From positions 6,474,001 to 6,538,000 of the forward strand of contig NZ_LT607754.1 of NCBI RefSeq assembly GCF_900090285.1: a DNA stretch of 64,000 nucleotides. Direction: 5' to 3'. The position numbers were made by a program, and so were the translations under genes. This stretch comes from Micromonospora inositola (lineage in GTDB: Bacteria; Actinomycetota; Actinomycetes; Mycobacteriales; Micromonosporaceae). Of this stretch, positions 37,455 through 46,157 are shown piece after piece (within the stretch, counting starts at the first letter, position 1; the number at the start of each line of letters is the position of its first letter). Under the pieces are notes generated by a model, which had not been told where the DNA came from, did not search any database, and saw nothing but the letters and a program-made list of their open reading frames with translations.

Positions 37455-37960
37455 GTTCTGGGCAACCCGCAGTCCGCATCCACCTGCGCCCAGCCCGCCT
37501 CGCTTCGGCGCGCCACAAGCACGTGATCGTGCGTCGTTGTCCGTCACGGTTGCTACAGACGCTGCTACACCGGCGCTCACCGGATCTGTCGATGAGGACG
37601 ACCGGCTGGCGGTCATGCTCTCGTTCGCCCTTGCCTGGCTTGGACCTGGTCAGGTGGCTTAGCGGTCGTGCTGGCCGGACGGCGCATCGGCCCCGGTTGC
37701 TGCCACCGCCGCCCAATCCCCGTCGTGGGCAGCGGGACCTCAGCCACACTGCGACCGGCCCGGTCGCAACTATGGCGGCCAATGGCCACATCTCCCTCAA
37801 CCGCTGCAGGTTGACGCTCCCGGCGCCGCAACGCGAGCCCGGCTTTGCGTCAGGCTGACGCTATGGCTTCGAGTGCCCTTCGACCTGCGAAAACAGGACC
37901 GGTTTTCGTCACGCCGGCGATATGCGGATCGGCGCTTCGCATGTTTGAGATGCCACCATC
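37455..37960. other. intergenic region, no gene seen
   Basis: About 500 bp between the IS6 element and the Nudix operon. Only arginine/serine-rich shadow frames are present. It must contain the promoter of the operon starting at 37961, but no convincing hexamers could be assigned. Confidence 0.35.
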
Positions 37961-38188
37961 TTGCGCATGAGAGCAAAGCAGTGGATCGGCCCGAGCGCAG
38001 TCGGCCTGGTCGCGATCGCGATCGTCTTCGGGCTCGCGGTACTGATGGTCCTCAAGCGGTACGACCCCGCAGTGATCACCGCGGTGGTTACCGGGACGAG
38101 CCTCGCAGCGGCCGAACTCGTGCGCCGGCTCCGAGAGTCTACGTCGGCCCCTACTGAGTCGCACCACAAGCGTGAGGTGGGCTCGTGA
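37961..38188 (+). CDS. small membrane protein, first gene of the Nudix operon
   Basis: A 75-residue protein from GTG/ATG-type start 37961 (MRMRAKQWIGPSAVGLVAIA). Two hydrophobic segments (SAVGLVAIAIVFGLAVLMVL and VITAVVTGTSLAAAELV) flank a short basic loop, and the tail is polar. Its stop codon overlaps the GTG of the next gene (GTGA at 38185-38188), so the two are translationally coupled and likely act together, perhaps as membrane anchor and cytosolic effector (inference). Confidence 0.65.
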   Translation: MRMRAKQWIGPSAVGLVAIAIVFGLAVLMVLKRYDPAVITAVVTGTSLAAAELVRRLRESTSAPTESHHKREVGS

Positions 38189-39300
38189 TTCCGCCGTCGG
38201 TGTCGCTCGTGGGTAGCTTCCGGCAGCACTATGCCGAGGTCGTGGCAGCCGCCGAGATCTTCACCGCCGCCGGTGTCACGGTGAAGTCGCCGCCGATTTC
38301 ACGGATTACGAATCCGGGGCGAAACTTCGTCCGCTTCGAGTCCGACCAGCCGTTGTCCTTGGACCACCACATCCAAGCCGCGACCTTCGAGAAGATCTTC
38401 TCCTCGGACTTTGTGTACGTGGTAAATCCCGGCGGATACATTGGCCGCACCACGGCGTATGAGTTAGGGCGAGTCCACGAGCGCGGCATGGCGGTCTACT
38501 TCGCCGAGAGGCCAATGGACCTGCCGATTCAGGTGCCTGCCGGAACGGTACTGAACCCTCGGGATCTGGTAGCTGCTGTCGTCGAAGGTGGCCTGAGGGT
38601 CCAGACCGTTAGACGTCCACGGGTCGCGGCGCTGCCGACTGCGGACCTAGTCATCCTTACGATCCGTGAGCAGCGTCTTAACGTCCTGCTGGTCGTTCGC
38701 GGGAAGGAGCCGTACCGCGGGATGCTGGCGCTCCCTGGTGGCTTTGTCCGGCCGGGGGAATCCTTGGAGGACACGGCAAGGCGGGAACTCGCAGAAGAGT
38801 CTGGGTTAGACAGTTCGAAACTCCCGCTGCAGCAGGTGCACACGTACTCAATGCCCGACCGCGATCCTCGAGGACGGATCGTGACAACGGTCTTCCTCGC
38901 GATCGCCCCGAACCTGCCAGAAGTCACGGGTGGCACGGACGCGTCGCGTGCGGACTGGGTCGAAATCGAGGAGTCACTCGGCACTCGCCTCGCCTTTGAC
39001 CATGAGCAGATCCTGTTGCAGACGCTTGAGCATGCCCGCAGGTTGTTGGAGTACACCACTATCGCAGCAGCCTTCTGTCCGAAGGAGTTCACGATCGGCG
39101 AGCTCCGGCAGGTCTACGAGGCGGTTTGGGGAATCGGACTCAATCCTCAGAACTTCCATCGGAAGGTAAGAGGCACGGAGGGCTTCCTCGTAGACACCGG
39201 CAGGAAACGGACGAAACAGCCTGGCCGACCAGCCGAGTTGTTTCGGCGCGGCCCTGCTCAAATCCTCTATCCGCCAATGCTGCGGCCGAGCCAGGGGTGA
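38185..39300 (+). CDS. nucleoside-deoxyribosyltransferase-like / Nudix / winged-helix fusion
   Basis: A 371-residue protein from GTG 38185. Residues 5-110 resemble nucleoside 2-deoxyribosyltransferases: SVSLVGSFRQ at the start and TAYELGRVHERGMAVYF. The Glu (about residue 93) falls where the NDT nucleophile sits. Residues 150-265 are a Nudix hydrolase; the box at 186-208 keeps the pattern Gx5Ex7REx2EExG. Residues 290-360 match the NrtR-type winged helix: FTIGELRQVYEAVWGIGLNP, QNFHRKVRG. Together this suggests an enzyme or sensor acting on a nucleotide or NAD-derived ligand, with a DNA-binding tail. The 4-bp overlap with the upstream membrane gene is unusual. Whether it degrades, senses or regulates is unknown. 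Confidence 0.8.
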   Translation: MIPPSVSLVGSFRQHYAEVVAAAEIFTAAGVTVKSPPISRITNPGRNFVRFESDQPLSLDHHIQAATFEKIFSSDFVYVVNPGGYIGRTTAYELGRVHERGMAVYFAERPMDLPIQVPAGTVLNPRDLVAAVVEGGLRVQTVRRPRVAALPTADLVILTIREQRLNVLLVVRGKEPYRGMLALPGGFVRPGESLEDTARRELAEESGLDSSKLPLQQVHTYSMPDRDPRGRIVTTVFLAIAPNLPEVTGGTDASRADWVEIEESLGTRLAFDHEQILLQTLEHARRLLEYTTIAAAFCPKEFTIGELRQVYEAVWGIGLNPQNFHRKVRGTEGFLVDTGRKRTKQPGRPAELFRRGPAQILYPPMLRPSQG

Positions 39301-39463
39301 CAGCGACGGTACGCCATGCCGGCGGGGCGGATGATGGCCGGTGAGCCAACCCGTGCTTCTCCGGACAAAACAGTTTGTTGCTGGTTCATCGGCGGCCCCG
39401 ATAAGGCCGAGAGGCGACCGGGCGCTTGAGCAATGGCCGTAATTCTTGCTTCGACTAACCCAG

Positions 39464-39605
39464 ACGCTTCGGTGCGAACGCAGGCACGACGCATCGTTGC
39501 ATGTCATCCGATGCCGTCTTGCGCCGATGAGCAAGGCTTCGTTGCTGTCTTGTGTCGTCTTCTACCGCCCGCCGCCGGCCCTCTCGCTGCTTCCTGGCTG
39601 CCTCT
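39464..39605 (+). repeat. dispersed repeat family R2, copy a
   Basis: About 142 bp matching 41731-41880 (GACGCTTCGGTG, GAACGC-GGCACG, GATGCCGTCTT, AGCAAGGCTTCG, CTACCGCCCG, GTGGCTGCCTCT-like end), and more weakly 3931-4075. It sits 160 bp after the Nudix-fusion gene, in the roughly 590-bp gap before the SLATT gene. No gene fits. Confidence 0.6.
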
Positions 39606-39886
39606 GTCGCATGACAGCGGTCGAGTCCGCGGCAGCTGCCGCTCCAAGCACTCGACGTCGTCCCGACTGGCAAGCCGATGGCCCCTTTGACCCCCAGGAC
39701 GTTGCGTCGGGCGCTGCCGCACGTCAACCCGAATCGACTTCCTTGAACTACGTGCCGGCTGCTGTGCTGGGTTCGGCATCGTGCACGCCGTGTGGTCCCC
39801 ATCTGGTCCCCAACCTCATGGACGGCCACGGCTTGGTTGCGGGCCGGATCTCCGCCCGGGCAACTCGTGTGTCGGCCGGCTAAGGG

Positions 39887-40570
39887 TCAGGGCTTCGGGA
39901 GGTTAGCTGGCCGGTTGTTCGGTGGTCCCGTCTTCGCCGCCGGTTGAGGTCCGATCATCTTTCGGTCTGCCACATCCATCATGTACCGGGCACGGCGCCG
40001 GAAGCGTTCCGGGAGCGGCGGCGCAATGTCCTCGACCTGTTCCCAGATTCGAGATACGTCTTGTAGCGTTGCGGACGAAGCTGGCGGGCCCGCGAGGATC
40101 TCCTCAGTTCTCCGACGTAGCGTCCCGTACTTCACTGCAGCGCACTTGTGCCGCTGAGCCAGCTGGGGATAGTTCCATATCAGCTGGGCAGTACTTAAGC
40201 CGGCCGCAACAAGACTCGCAACGCCAGTGGCGATCCGGATCTCAACACGCGTAGAAGCTGCCAACGACGCAAAGATGGCGGTACCGACGATAGAGCCGAT
40301 AACGGCTGAGGCCACCCCCGTCACGCGGGCCCACTTGTCGAACGCTTCTCCAGCGAGGTTGTGGCCGATATGCAGCGTGCGTATGCCGACGCGCCACCGA
40401 AGAAGAAGTTCTTGGCCATCCTCTGCGCTTCTCGCCTCACGGGGCTCCGCGTCCTGTGGGTTCACAAGGTCACGGTGCCCGGCGAGACGAAAGGTGACAA
40501 GGTCAGATGTCGGACACACCGACGTCAGTGCGACCGCGCTGATGCCGTGTGGCCCCCGAGCGGTCCCCAC
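39887..40570 (-). CDS. SLATT-domain two-TM protein
   Basis: Open from GTG 40570, but the first 50-60 residues are not family-like, so the true start is uncertain. The recognisable core starts at LLLRWRVGIRTLHIGHNLAG and contains two close membrane helices (VTGVASAVIGSIVGTAIFAS and ATGVASLVAAGLSTAQLIW). The conserved cytoplasmic helix QLAQRHKCAAVKYGTLRRRT follows, and then a helical tail with RIWEQVEDIAPPLPERFRRR. This is the SLATT layout (SMODS and SLOG-associating two-TM effector), predicted to form pores in nucleotide-signalling defence systems. No SMODS cyclase is adjacent; the Nudix/NDT fusion is the nearest nucleotide-related gene. Confidence 0.75.
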   Translation of the reverse strand: MGTARGPHGISAVALTSVCPTSDLVTFRLAGHRDLVNPQDAEPREARSAEDGQELLLRWRVGIRTLHIGHNLAGEAFDKWARVTGVASAVIGSIVGTAIFASLAASTRVEIRIATGVASLVAAGLSTAQLIWNYPQLAQRHKCAAVKYGTLRRRTEEILAGPPASSATLQDVSRIWEQVEDIAPPLPERFRRRARYMMDVADRKMIGPQPAAKTGPPNNRPANLPKP

Positions 40571-40592
40571 GCGTCAAGCACGTGCCGCAGGT

Positions 40593-41642
40593 TCATGTGT
40601 CGGTCGAGCTGTAGAGGTGATCGCTTCCGGCCGGTAGGCGATACCGGAATCGCGACGGCTTCAACGACATCTTCGCCGGTGTCCACTTCTCCCAGACCCG
40701 CACGCGCCCGCCTGAGGTCTCGACGGTGCCGTCCGGCAACCGTCGCCAATCGATGAGGTCCACCACTACGAGGTGTGTACTCGCCACGGAAGCATGTTCT
40801 ACTTCGTTGGCCGTGAGCTCGACCGTGTCAGCATCACCTGAGGATCCCTTGACCTCGATGTGAAGCTCACGCCGCCCGGATAGGGCCAGCACGTCGTACG
40901 ACTCCGTGCTGCCCACGTCCTTCACGTCATAGCCGTGGTTGCTGTAGTGCTCTAGCACCCAGTCGACAGCATGCCGTTCAAGCGCCAGCCGGACCACCTC
41001 GTCGCGTAGGTATCCCGCTCCTCGTCGCTTCCGGGCGACGGCCGCGAGGTCGGACGAGCTCGACCGTTGAGTCGGGACCCGCCGCCTTGTCAGAGGGATC
41101 TGCTTCAGTTCGGGGACCGCCGAGATGACTGCAGCCGGCAGCTTTACTAGGTAGCCCTGCGCCGCCCGAACCGGGCGCTTGTCGGAGAAGGCAAAGGGAA
41201 AGTACAGGCTTCCCGCATGTCTTTCCTCCAAGTGCTTTTTGATCTTGCGGAGCTTAGGCTCCGCCTTTCGAAAGGCATCCTGGGTAACTGGGCGTGCCAG
41301 TGGGGTGTAGCCGGTTAGGGCGTAGCGCCACGATGGTTCTGGGCCGGCGAGAGGACGGGTTCGGCCGTAGGTGCCCTGTGAGGCCCAGAGGATCTCGTCG
41401 GCGGTCGGTCCCTCGGCGGCGGTTGAGTAGGCTACGACACCCGGCGTGCCAAGGAGAGACTTGTGCCAGTGGAGGACAATGTCTCCGGGCTGAACAGCGG
41501 TCACCAGGGCGTATGACCAGTATTCGCGTCCAGCATCGTCGACTTGGGGAGCATGGAGGTCGGCACCCAGGTCCGTGCGATCGGTGATCTCCATCCAGTA
41601 ACGCTCGGCTGGTTCGCCATGCCACCACTCATTGATAGCCAC
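40593..41642 (-). CDS. EVE-like plus NO VEIN (DUF3883) domain protein
   Basis: A 349-residue protein from ATG/GTG 41642. Residues 1-120 resemble an EVE/PUA-type domain: NEWWHGEPAERYWMEITDRT, VQPGDIVLHWHKS, GVVAYSTAAEG. Residues 225-300 are a NO VEIN C-terminal (DUF3883) domain of the PD-(D/E)XK-like class. It has Asp250 in STESYDVLAL, the ELHIEVKGSSGDADTVELT strand with Glu263 and Lys265, and NEVEHA. Such domains occur in restriction and anti-phage systems. The EVE part could read modified bases and the DUF3883 part could cut. It ends 23 bp upstream of the SLATT start region, on the same strand. Confidence 0.78.
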   Translation of the reverse strand: MAINEWWHGEPAERYWMEITDRTDLGADLHAPQVDDAGREYWSYALVTAVQPGDIVLHWHKSLLGTPGVVAYSTAAEGPTADEILWASQGTYGRTRPLAGPEPSWRYALTGYTPLARPVTQDAFRKAEPKLRKIKKHLEERHAGSLYFPFAFSDKRPVRAAQGYLVKLPAAVISAVPELKQIPLTRRRVPTQRSSSSDLAAVARKRRGAGYLRDEVVRLALERHAVDWVLEHYSNHGYDVKDVGSTESYDVLALSGRRELHIEVKGSSGDADTVELTANEVEHASVASTHLVVVDLIDWRRLPDGTVETSGGRVRVWEKWTPAKMSLKPSRFRYRLPAGSDHLYSSTDT

Positions 41643-41730
41643 GCCACATGTCTACCGGATCTTCGCAACCGCGTGAGCAGCGCCTGCGCGAGTTCGGAAA
41701 GCGGGGGGTGACGGGGCGCGAAACCCCCCG

Positions 41731-41880
41731 GACGCTTCGGTGTGAACGCGGGCACGGAGCTGCGTTTGATGCCTTCGGATGCCGTCTTAGGCCGCAGAGC
41801 AAGGCTTCGGTGCCGCCCGGTACGGTCTCCTACCGCCCGTTCTTGGCCTTCGCGCTGCCTCGTGGCTGCCTCTCCTGGTC
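41731..41880 (+). repeat. dispersed repeat family R2, copy b
   Basis: About 150 bp similar to 39464-39605, beginning GACGCTTCGGTGTGAACGCG. It fills most of the gap between the exonuclease-BRCT gene and the EVE/NO VEIN gene. It is preceded by an inverted repeat CGGGGGGT...ACCCCCCG (41702-41730). Confidence 0.6.
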
Positions 41881-41887
41881 TGGGTAA

Positions 41888-43111
41888 CTAGAAGACGGCA
41901 GCGGTGAGTCCGGCCAGTAGTTTCTGGTAGGCGGTGGGATGGACGATCGGGATGGCGTACTGGTGGGCCTTCTTTGCCTTGCCTGACATCGTGTCTGGGT
42001 CTGCCGCGACTAGGAGCCGCGTCTTCTTCGTGACGGTGTTGCCCACTTGGAGGCCGGCAGCTCTGGCTTGCTCTTCCCACTCCCACCGCGGAGGCTCCAT
42101 GGCGCCAGTGAAGACGACTGTGTCCCCGGGTTGAAGCCGCCACGTGTCGGGCCGGCGCTGCTGCGGGATGCTTGTAGCTGCGGCGGCCAAAGCTTGGTCG
42201 ACGTCGGATTGTTGGAGGCCGAGCAACCCGGCCACCTCGTCCAGGTCGTGGCGCTCATCGGGCGTCAGGATGCCGTCTTCAAGCGCGATCTCAGCCAGGC
42301 TCGCCAGGTAGGTCCGGTGCAGGTGCTCGACGTCAACGCGGGCGAGCCCGAAGGTCTCCGCTGTGGCAACGAGCGCGTCGGCCTCCGTGGCAGAGATGTG
42401 CCGGTCAAGGAGCGCCTGGTCGAGCAGGTCCAGGTAGGCGTCGCCCTGCGGCTCGTGCAGCCGGGGCAGCCGGTCGACCAGTCGGGCCAGGAAGTGCTGT
42501 TCCCGCTGGCCTGCGGCGCGCCGTTGAACTGCCACCACCGGATGAGCGGCAAACGACGGCCATGTAAGTCCCGCAGCCGCCGTTACTACAGCTGCCCACG
42601 GGGGCGGGCTGCCAGCTGCTGTGAGGTAGTAAGCGAGGAGTTGGGCGGCGGCGCGGGCGTCATGCAGCGCTGAGTGCGCCTGGAACGGCGGCAGCCCAGC
42701 CGCACGACAGCAGTCGTGCAGGCTGCGACCAGCCGAGGGCAGGAAGTGCGAGGCCAGCCGCATCGTGCAGAGACCAGCGGCCTGGTCGATCGGTGCTTGG
42801 ATCCCCGCGCGCTGGTACTCGGCGTGCAGGAACGGCGCGTCGAAGGTCAGGTTGTGGGCGACTAGGACCCGGCCGCGCAGCCTGCCGGCGAGGTGGCCAG
42901 CAACCTGCTCGAAGCGGGGTGCCCGCCGTGCCTCCGCAGCAGAGATGCCGTGGATGGCTTGTGGCCCGAGGTCCCGTTCCGGGTTGACCAGGCTGCACCA
43001 CTCGTCGGTGATCCGACCGTTCTTGTCGACGTGGACAACGGCCACTTCGACGATCTTGTCGTGCCAGCTGGTGCGAAGGCCGGTGGTTTCGAGGTCGATG
43101 ACTGCGTACAC
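41888..43111 (-). CDS. DEDDh exonuclease with TerB-like and BRCT domains
   Basis: A 407-residue protein. Residues 1-165 are a DnaQ-type 3'-5' exonuclease: Asp6/Glu8 in VIDLETTG, AHNLTFDAPFL with Asp91, and His146/Asp151 in FQAHSALHDARAAA. Residues 265-315 form a helical TerB-like segment, SLAEIALEDGILTPDERHDL. Residues 328-400 are a BRCT domain: DTVVFTGAMEPPRWEWEEQA, then VTKKTRLLVAADPDTMSGKA. This domain order suggests a DNA-end processing protein recruited through BRCT. The overall type is seen as DNA polymerase III epsilon-like proteins in actinobacteria. It forms a pair with the upstream gene, 9 bp away. Confidence 0.88.
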   Translation of the reverse strand: MYAVIDLETTGLRTSWHDKIVEVAVVHVDKNGRITDEWCSLVNPERDLGPQAIHGISAAEARRAPRFEQVAGHLAGRLRGRVLVAHNLTFDAPFLHAEYQRAGIQAPIDQAAGLCTMRLASHFLPSAGRSLHDCCRAAGLPPFQAHSALHDARAAAQLLAYYLTAAGSPPPWAAVVTAAAGLTWPSFAAHPVVAVQRRAAGQREQHFLARLVDRLPRLHEPQGDAYLDLLDQALLDRHISATEADALVATAETFGLARVDVEHLHRTYLASLAEIALEDGILTPDERHDLDEVAGLLGLQQSDVDQALAAAATSIPQQRRPDTWRLQPGDTVVFTGAMEPPRWEWEEQARAAGLQVGNTVTKKTRLLVAADPDTMSGKAKKAHQYAIPIVHPTAYQKLLAGLTAAVF

Positions 43112-43120
43112 GTCGCTCCC

Positions 43121-43882
43121 CTACGCCGAGACCAACGAGGTGCTGGCGACGGCCTCGCGCAGTCTCGCCAACCACCGCGGCGGCAGCGGCTGCGGGTCAC
43201 CCAGCGAGCGCAGGTAGACCCGGCGGTAACGCGCCTGCTCGGTGGCCTGCCAAAGCTGGGCGGTACTGGCAATGGCGGCGGTCAGCGCCAGAGCCGTCGC
43301 CGCGACCGGTGAGGCAGCCGTGCAATCAGCCCGTGCGGCCCAGGCGGCGAGGTCCTGCTGGTCTGGCATCTCGGTGGGCCACGCAAGCGGAGCGAGCTTC
43401 GACCTGGTGCTCGCCCTGTGCTGCTCGACCGCCGCGGTGTAGGTGGACCTGTGTTCGCTGATCTCGGCCAGCAGCTCGGGGATGGTGAGGATGTTGCCCT
43501 GGAGGGCGGTGAGCTGATCGGCCGGCACGACCTCGGCGATCCTGGCCAGGACGCCGATAGGGATGTCTCTGTCCCAGTCGACCAGGCATCGGTCCTGCAA
43601 CATCGACATGATGCGGCGCAGCTGCTCGGGGTCCCGTTCGATTTCGTCGAAGCGCACCACCCACGCCCCACCGGCGCGACCGGTCGGGCTGAGGCGCCAC
43701 ACGGCCAAGGCGTCGCCGCCGCCGCTATCCGGACCGACGGCAAGAACCCCGTGGCCGCGCGCGCCGGGCACATAGTCGACCGGTACTGAGAGCTCGTTCT
43801 CGGATGCCTCCACGGCAGAAGCTCCTTGCAGGTCCTCAATAGTTGACAGCGGGATGATCACCGTAGCGGCCGTCGGTGACAT
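43121..43882 (-). CDS. hypothetical partner of the exonuclease (DUF6218-like)
   Basis: About 253 residues from ATG 43882 (MSPTAATVIIPLSTIE). The N-terminal half reads GHGVLAVGPDSGGGDALAVW and WVVRFDEIERDPEQLRRIMS, with VDWDRDIPIGVLARIAEVVP; the C-terminal half is helical. Its stop lies 9 bp before the exonuclease start, giving a two-gene operon. The order recalls actinobacterial pairs annotated as DUF6218 plus exonuclease, but the family name is from memory and the function is unknown. Confidence 0.65.
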   Translation of the reverse strand: MSPTAATVIIPLSTIEDLQGASAVEASENELSVPVDYVPGARGHGVLAVGPDSGGGDALAVWRLSPTGRAGGAWVVRFDEIERDPEQLRRIMSMLQDRCLVDWDRDIPIGVLARIAEVVPADQLTALQGNILTIPELLAEISEHRSTYTAAVEQHRASTRSKLAPLAWPTEMPDQQDLAAWAARADCTAASPVAATALALTAAIASTAQLWQATEQARYRRVYLRSLGDPQPLPPRWLARLREAVASTSLVSA

Positions 43883-44465
43883 CCGGGGTCGGTCAACTGG
43901 ACGGGTTTCTTGCCCAGACCGCACTTCACGTTCGCACTGGCGTCCACTCTCCACTTCCGCTTGCCTCGGAAGCGATCGGGATTGGCCTACGACCGGTGAG
44001 CAGCGCGTTGGCGTTGCCAATCGGCTGCCTCTCAAGGACCGCTTGCCATGCCCCACCCACCGTGCGAGCGCGCCGTGGTCTAGTCACGAGTCAGCTCACG
44101 ACGGACGACCACTCGCTTGTAAGGCGCTTTCGGCAAGAGTCGTAGCGTCCGCTGACGTCCACGGGGTGCGGGGCCGAGGCGAGATCCATCCGCACTCGTC
44201 CAGCCTCGGTCGCCACCGTTGATGTCAACAACTGATATCAGGTCGCGTCCGCTGCCGGCTCCCTGCTCGGGAGGGTGACCCCCGTCGGGGAGATGCCGGC
44301 GCAAGCTGTCGAGGGGCACCAAAGCTTGCCGACAGGCCGATGCCATGGGCGAGGGGGGCCGCCGACCTACGATGACGCGGTGCTGCTCCCCGAGTAGTTG
44401 TCGGATGTTTGGGCGCGAACCTTCCGTCGTACCTGTGGTTCACCATCTACTCCGTGACAGAACCG
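43883..44465. other. divergent intergenic region, no gene seen
   Basis: About 580 bp between the leftward exonuclease operon and the rightward AlbA_2 gene. Open frames have shadow composition. No repeat match with R1-R3 was noticed. It should contain both promoters. Confidence 0.35.
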
Positions 44466-45699
44466 ATGACCACCCTGCCGCTGCCGTTGTACCTCGGCCC
44501 CCAACTGCCACGCTGGCAGCCACGCACTGCCGCCGACGTCCAGGCAGCGATCGACAACGGCACGTTGACCGAGCGACACTGGCTCGACGTCAAGCTCACG
44601 CTCGGCGGTTCCTCACACAACAAGGAGATCGCCTGCGACCTTGCGTCGTACGCCAATGACGGCGGGGCGCTGATCTACGGAGTGAGCGAGGACAAAGCAT
44701 CCCAGACTCTCTCGTTGGCCCCCATCGACCTCGCCGGGCAGGCCGAACGGATCGACGAAATCGCCCGCTCACGCTGCGACCCACCCCTCTACGTGGCGTG
44801 CCACCCCTTGCCGATCGACCCCAACGACCGGAGCCGTGGCCTCCTACTTGTGGAGATTCCGCCCAGCCCTGCATCGCCACACATGGTCGACGGTCGCTAC
44901 TACGGCCGAGGCGACACGACGCGCCGCAAGTTGACTGACCCAGAGGTGGCCCGTCTGCATGCCGTACGGACCATGCGACAGCTCAGCGCCGAACAGCTCA
45001 TCGAGCAGGAGATCGCACGGGACCCCGTGCCACCGCAACTCCGCAAACTTAGCCACATTTATGTAGTAGCGCGACCCCTGGCTACGCCACCGGATTTGCT
45101 TGCCGAAGCAATCGAAAACCGAGCGCTGGGCGATATGGTTCGCGGCCTGAACCACAAACTCGGTACGCCTGCCTCCCCGCACTGGGGTTACCTGGAATCT
45201 GAGGAACCACGTGCCGCCGGCTGGGGATTCCGGTCCTACAGAATGTTCGGCGGGCGGCCGGAATCCTGACGCCGACGTGAAGGAGGAGAACATCGTCGAC
45301 CTGGAGATCGGTGACGATGGGCGGTTGATCTTGTTCTGCGGCCGCGGCTCCGACTTTTCCAGGGGACAAGACCAACAGTTCGTGCTCGATTCGGTAGCGG
45401 CGCTGTTCACTCGGGGAATCGTGGAATTAGCCGGCCAGATTGGGCGAGAGCACGGCTACAGCGGCCGGTGGATGTTCGCCCTGGGTCTCACAAACCTCAC
45501 TGGCAAGATGACCAGCGCTGCCCTCAACAGGTTTGGGGGCGGCTACGTTCCCTACAGCGCCGAGCGCTACCTCGAGTCCACAGAGGTGGTCACCTCGGAA
45601 CTGCTCGCCCAGCCCGGTGCCGTGACCCATCGGCTTGTCCGCCGACTGCTGCGCGGGCTCGGGACGGGCGCACACGGCTACCAGCAACTCCTTCTCTGA
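44466..45699 (+). pseudogene. AlbA_2 (Schlafen-like) DNA-binding domain protein with frameshift
   Basis: Frame 1 starts ATG 44466 (MTTLPLPLYLGPQLPRWQPR) and encodes an AlbA_2 domain: WLDVKLTLGGSSHNKEIACD, LASYANDGGALIYGVSEDK. A linker follows with YYGRGDTTRRKLTDPEVARL, and the frame stops at 45269 after RSYRMFGG. A second frame, overlapping from about 45211 to 45699, continues with IVDLEIGDDGRLILFCGRG and GREHGYSGRWMFALGLTNLT. The two halves together are the size of full AlbA_2 proteins of this type (about 410 aa), so a single indel near 45250-45290 is likely. An alternative is two overlapping genes, the second starting GTG 45280 or so. Confidence 0.7.
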
Positions 45700-45826
45700 A
45701 GCACGCCACCGGATTAAGAGACGCACACCGGGCGATGACTGTCGCCGCGGGGCTGTCGTGACGGCTGAGGCCCCGTCTTACCTGGCGCAACGACTCTCGG
45801 TTGCTGCCGCCGCTGCGGTCGACCAC

Positions 45827-45980
45827 GACCTACGCATTACGAGTCGGTCCCCGGGCGCTGGTCCACCGCCTGATGCTCGTGCTCGACGTGGCGTCGGCGT
45901 CCGCGAACGTCCGCTCTTGCTCGCCGGTTTGGCTGCTTACTTGGCTGCTCGGCAGATCCCCGACTCCTCTGCGATCATCG
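45827..45980 (+). repeat. dispersed repeat family R1, copy b
   Basis: Collinear with 4427-4580. It starts GACCTACGCATTACGAGTCG and runs through TTGCTCGCCGGTTTGGCTGC and CTTGGCTGCTCGGCAG. On the minus strand its left end reads CTCGTAATGCGTAGGTCG, matching the usual tRNA-Thr(CGT) anticodon arm, followed by a GC-rich stretch of about the length of a degenerate tRNA 3' half. Confidence 0.6.
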
Positions 45981-46157
45981 CTGGCACATGGCGCGGGACA
46001 CGTGCCCATCGACCACGGGGAAGCTTAACGTGATCCGGACCGGCCTCTTCGCCGCTACTCGCGCTCGGCTGCGCCGAATCCATGCCATGTGGTCATGACG
46101 AAAGCGAACACGAGACGGAGTGCCGATCGACTGGCCGGCGGCTGACATCAAGGCTGC

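Noticed and set aside
41702..41730. G-rich/C-rich inverted repeat considered as a terminator
   Set aside because: No U-tract and it lies at the edge of repeat R2b; better described as part of the repeat context.
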